64,000 nt of DNA from Sedimentisphaerales bacterium (GTDB lineage Bacteria > Planctomycetota > Phycisphaerae > Sedimentisphaerales > Anaerohalosphaeraceae). Made by a program: the position numbers and the translations under genes. Numbering within the stretch: position 1 is the first letter of the stretch; the number at the start of each line of letters is the position of its first letter. The DNA lies in NCBI GenBank assembly GCA_028282905.1, contig JANQGW010000098.1, forward strand, positions 56,984 to 120,983, given 5' to 3'. Below the pieces are notes generated by a model. The model ran no database searches and was not told the origin of the DNA. It worked only from the letters and a program-made list of their open reading frames with translations. Below are positions 62,207 through 64,000 of this stretch, piece after piece.

Positions 62207-63592
62207 TTATTCCGCCGCCTGAGCCACAGCCCGGGCCACCTCGGCATGGGTCTGCAGATTCAGCATTTCCGGCAGCAACGCTCCTTCCAGTGCCAAAGCC
62301 GCCAATGTGGATGCCGCCGCAAGCTGCATATCAGCAGTAATCGCCTTAGCTTTCGCATCCAATGCTCCGCGGAACAGCCCCGGGTAAGCCAGGGCATTAT
62401 TAATCACCCGCCCGTCCGCAGCGACCGCCGCCCCGGCGTCCATGGCATCCTCAACGCTGATTTCACCAACCGGGTTGCTCAACGGAAAAACCAGTGCGTC
62501 CTCGGCCATCACCGACACCATTTCCTTACTGACCATATCCGGCTTGGCCACACCGATAAAAATATCCCGACCACGGAATCCCTCGATTAAATCACCCTGC
62601 AGGTTGGATGGATTGGTCACCTCGGCAAGCTGCTGCTTGTACGGATTCATCCGCTCGGTGCGTCCGCGGTACAGCGGCCCGCAGGAATCATACACCACAA
62701 TGTCCTGAACGCCGAAATTCATCAGGATTTTGGCAATCGCCACCCCGGCAGCTCCCGCTCCTAAAATCACCGCACTGCAATCGGCCGCCTTGCGCTGCGT
62801 GCGTTTGATCGCATTAATCACCGCCGCCAACGTCACAATAGCCGTCCCATGCTGGTCATCATGCAGCACCGGGATATCCAGCTTTTGCTGAAGCTGCTGT
62901 TCAATCTCGAAACAGGCCGGGGCCGAGATATCTTCCAACTGAATCGCCCCGAAACCCGACGCGATCCGACACACCGTCTCAATGATCGCCTGTGGGTCTT
63001 CGGTATCGACCAGAATCGGCACCGCACTGATCTTGGCAAACTGCGCAAAAATCGCGGCCTTGCCCTCCATCACCGGAAGCGACGCACGCACGCCGATATT
63101 TCCCAGTCCCAGCACAGCCGTGCCGTTGGTCACAATCGCAACGCGGTCACACAGTCCCGTCAAATCCCACGCCGTTTCCGGGTCGCGGACAATTTCATTA
63201 CAGACCGACGCCACCCCCGGCGTATAGACCATCCGCAAATCCGTCAGCGTACGAATCGGCACCCGGCTGACCGTTTCAATCGCACCCCGGCGGTGACTTT
63301 CCAGCACATCGTTTCGCGTTGACAACACCTCGACTCCCTCAGTCTCGGCCAGAATGCCCATCAACGCCTGCAAATGCTCGTTATTATGGCAATAAATCTG
63401 TATATCCCGAATCTTACTGCTGCGTTCAATCCCAACCGTCTGAATCGAGCCAACATGGCTGTTGGCCGTACCGATCGCACAAATCAGCCGCCCTAACATT
63501 CCCGGCTGGTCCGGCACTTTACAGCGCAGTGTATAGATGTCCGATGCGTGATACCGCTCCTGCCAACTAGTCGTTTGCAAAATCGCTTCCAT
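62207..63592 (-). CDS. Malic enzyme with N-terminal ACT domain
   Basis: A 461-residue NAD(P)-dependent malic enzyme (malate to pyruvate and CO2). N-terminal ACT-like regulatory domain (about 15-90, YTLRCKVPDQPGMLGRLICAIGTANSHVGSIQTVG), then the malic enzyme core with VYTPGVASVCNEIV, VTNGTAVLGLGNIG, EDISAPACFEIEQQLQ, HDDQHGTAIVTLAAV and NAD motif VILGAGAAGVAIAKIL. The ACT domain implies allosteric control by a small ligand, probably an amino acid; which one is not visible. AAAAGGGAC precedes ATG 63592; ATG 63613 would add seven residues. It may feed NADPH or anaplerosis. Confidence 0.93.
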   Translation of the reverse strand: MEAILQTTSWQERYHASDIYTLRCKVPDQPGMLGRLICAIGTANSHVGSIQTVGIERSSKIRDIQIYCHNNEHLQALMGILAETEGVEVLSTRNDVLESHRRGAIETVSRVPIRTLTDLRMVYTPGVASVCNEIVRDPETAWDLTGLCDRVAIVTNGTAVLGLGNIGVRASLPVMEGKAAIFAQFAKISAVPILVDTEDPQAIIETVCRIASGFGAIQLEDISAPACFEIEQQLQQKLDIPVLHDDQHGTAIVTLAAVINAIKRTQRKAADCSAVILGAGAAGVAIAKILMNFGVQDIVVYDSCGPLYRGRTERMNPYKQQLAEVTNPSNLQGDLIEGFRGRDIFIGVAKPDMVSKEMVSVMAEDALVFPLSNPVGEISVEDAMDAGAAVAADGRVINNALAYPGLFRGALDAKAKAITADMQLAAASTLAALALEGALLPEMLNLQTHAEVARAVAQAAE

Positions 63593-63753
63593 AGAATTGT
63601 CCCTTTTCCCCATAAATTTTGAATATGATTATCGCAATAACGCAAAGCCGCAGAGTACCGCCCCGCCACAGGATAATCAAGCCTATTTAACAGAAAAAAG
63701 ACAGGTTTTTGACGCGATGCTTAAGTCGGAAATAGTGAAGGATTTGTGTCTAT

Positions 63754-63800
63754 AAAAAAAGACCGCCGGACCTCTCTATAAACAGAAAGGCCCGTGCGGC
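63754..63800 (-). terminator. Terminator of the gene entering from the right edge
   Basis: On the minus strand GCCGCACGGGCCTTTCT pairs imperfectly with AGAGAGGTCCGGCGGT and is followed by seven T. It lies between the right-edge gene and malic enzyme. Confidence 0.7.
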
Positions 63801-63833
63801 CGCACTTTCATTAAAGGTTGTTAGCAGATTTGT

Positions 63834-64000
63834 TTACTCGGCGATTTCCTCTTCTTCGGGATCCTCACCTTCGGCCAGATTCACCGCCTCCAGCATGGCG
63901 GCAGCGCTGCTATCGTACAGTTCGGGGATCTCTTCATCGGGCACCTCGCCGCCGCCGTCTTCGGCCAATACCTGGCCCCCGCACAGCGTCAGTCCCATTA
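63834..64000 (-). CDS. 3' end of an acidic protein, truncated by the window
   Basis: The visible C-terminal 54 residues run from MGLTLCGGQVLAEDGGGEVPDEE to NLAEGEDPEEEEIAE. The first visible ATG (63996-63998) could be the start of a small secreted protein (the leading residues look like the end of a signal peptide) or an internal codon. Highly acidic; not recognised. It ends at the intrinsic terminator at 63754-63800. Confidence 0.6.
   Translation of the reverse strand, partial: MGLTLCGGQVLAEDGGGEVPDEEIPELYDSSAAAMLEAVNLAEGEDPEEEEIAE

Overview
The window reads as about 64 kb of chromosome from a heterotrophic, polysaccharide-degrading bacterium of the Planctomycetota-Verrucomicrobiota-Lentisphaerota group. 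The best guess is Planctomycetota, class Phycisphaerae (Sedimentisphaerales-like). The reasons are: many exported glycoside hydrolases and sulfatases with Tat or lipoprotein signals; a prepilin-type protein with the C-terminal H-x8-DG-type ending; a BlaI/M56 pair with a huge appended sensor; a Chlamydia OmcB-like DUF11 lipoprotein; a PheT without its tRNA-binding domain; and a DRG-like TGS GTPase. The taxon is an inference. No rRNA or tRNA gene was found. The RNase P RNA gene is present.

Layout. 0.07-2.1 kb: phasin-like/UbiB operon (-). 2.3-2.6 kb: a self-contained promoter, 41-codon ORF and terminator. 2.8-4.5 kb: radical SAM protein and a zinc-ribbon protein. 4.6-7.6 kb: GH101 endo-alpha-N-acetylgalactosaminidase. 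7.6-12 kb: small envelope proteins, the DUF11 lipoprotein and a DUF4056 protein. 12-17.7 kb: AraC regulator divergent from a URO-D-family gene, GH20 hexosaminidase and GH109-type oxidoreductase. 17.8-18.3 kb: an unexplained noncoding array of hairpins followed by purine-rich boxes. 18.4-24.3 kb: degenerate receiver protein, PL6 lyase and two sulfatases. 24.4-27.9 kb: sigma-54 activator and pheT. 27.9-31.9 kb: GyrI-like proteins, a GNAT enzyme and small lipoproteins. 31.9-40.6 kb: HEAT-repeat protein, TGS GTPase and the leucine operon leuACDB (-), which has a possible leader peptide. 40.7-45.1 kb: a patchy accessory stretch of small membrane proteins and partial duplications. 45.1-45.6 kb: rnpB carrying an inserted palindromic repeat. 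45.8-59.8 kb: two GH95 fucosidases flanking an oxidoreductase and a BlaI/BlaR1-like system. 59.9-64 kb: membrane and zinc-ribbon proteins, a beta-hydroxyacid dehydrogenase, an ACT-domain malic enzyme and the 3' end of another gene.

How the genes fit together. GH101, GH20, GH109 and two GH95 enzymes would together remove fucose, GalNAc/GlcNAc and the core-1 disaccharide from mucin-type O-glycans. PL6 with two formylglycine sulfatases fits a sulfated uronic-acid polymer such as dermatan or chondroitin sulfate, or alginate. The AraC, sigma-54 and BlaI/M56 proteins are the likely local regulators.

The most unusual items are: (1) a 1479-residue M56 protease whose exported tail is built from SecD-like, pseudopilin-like and secretin-like modules, controlled by a BlaI repressor behind three palindromes; (2) an rnpB whose P12 helix carries a dispersed palindromic repeat, with a second truncated rnpB 5' end upstream; and (3) the hairpin/GGAGGAGGAGGAAAG array at 17.95-18.29 kb. 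All family names come from reading motifs by eye. No database or folding program was run.
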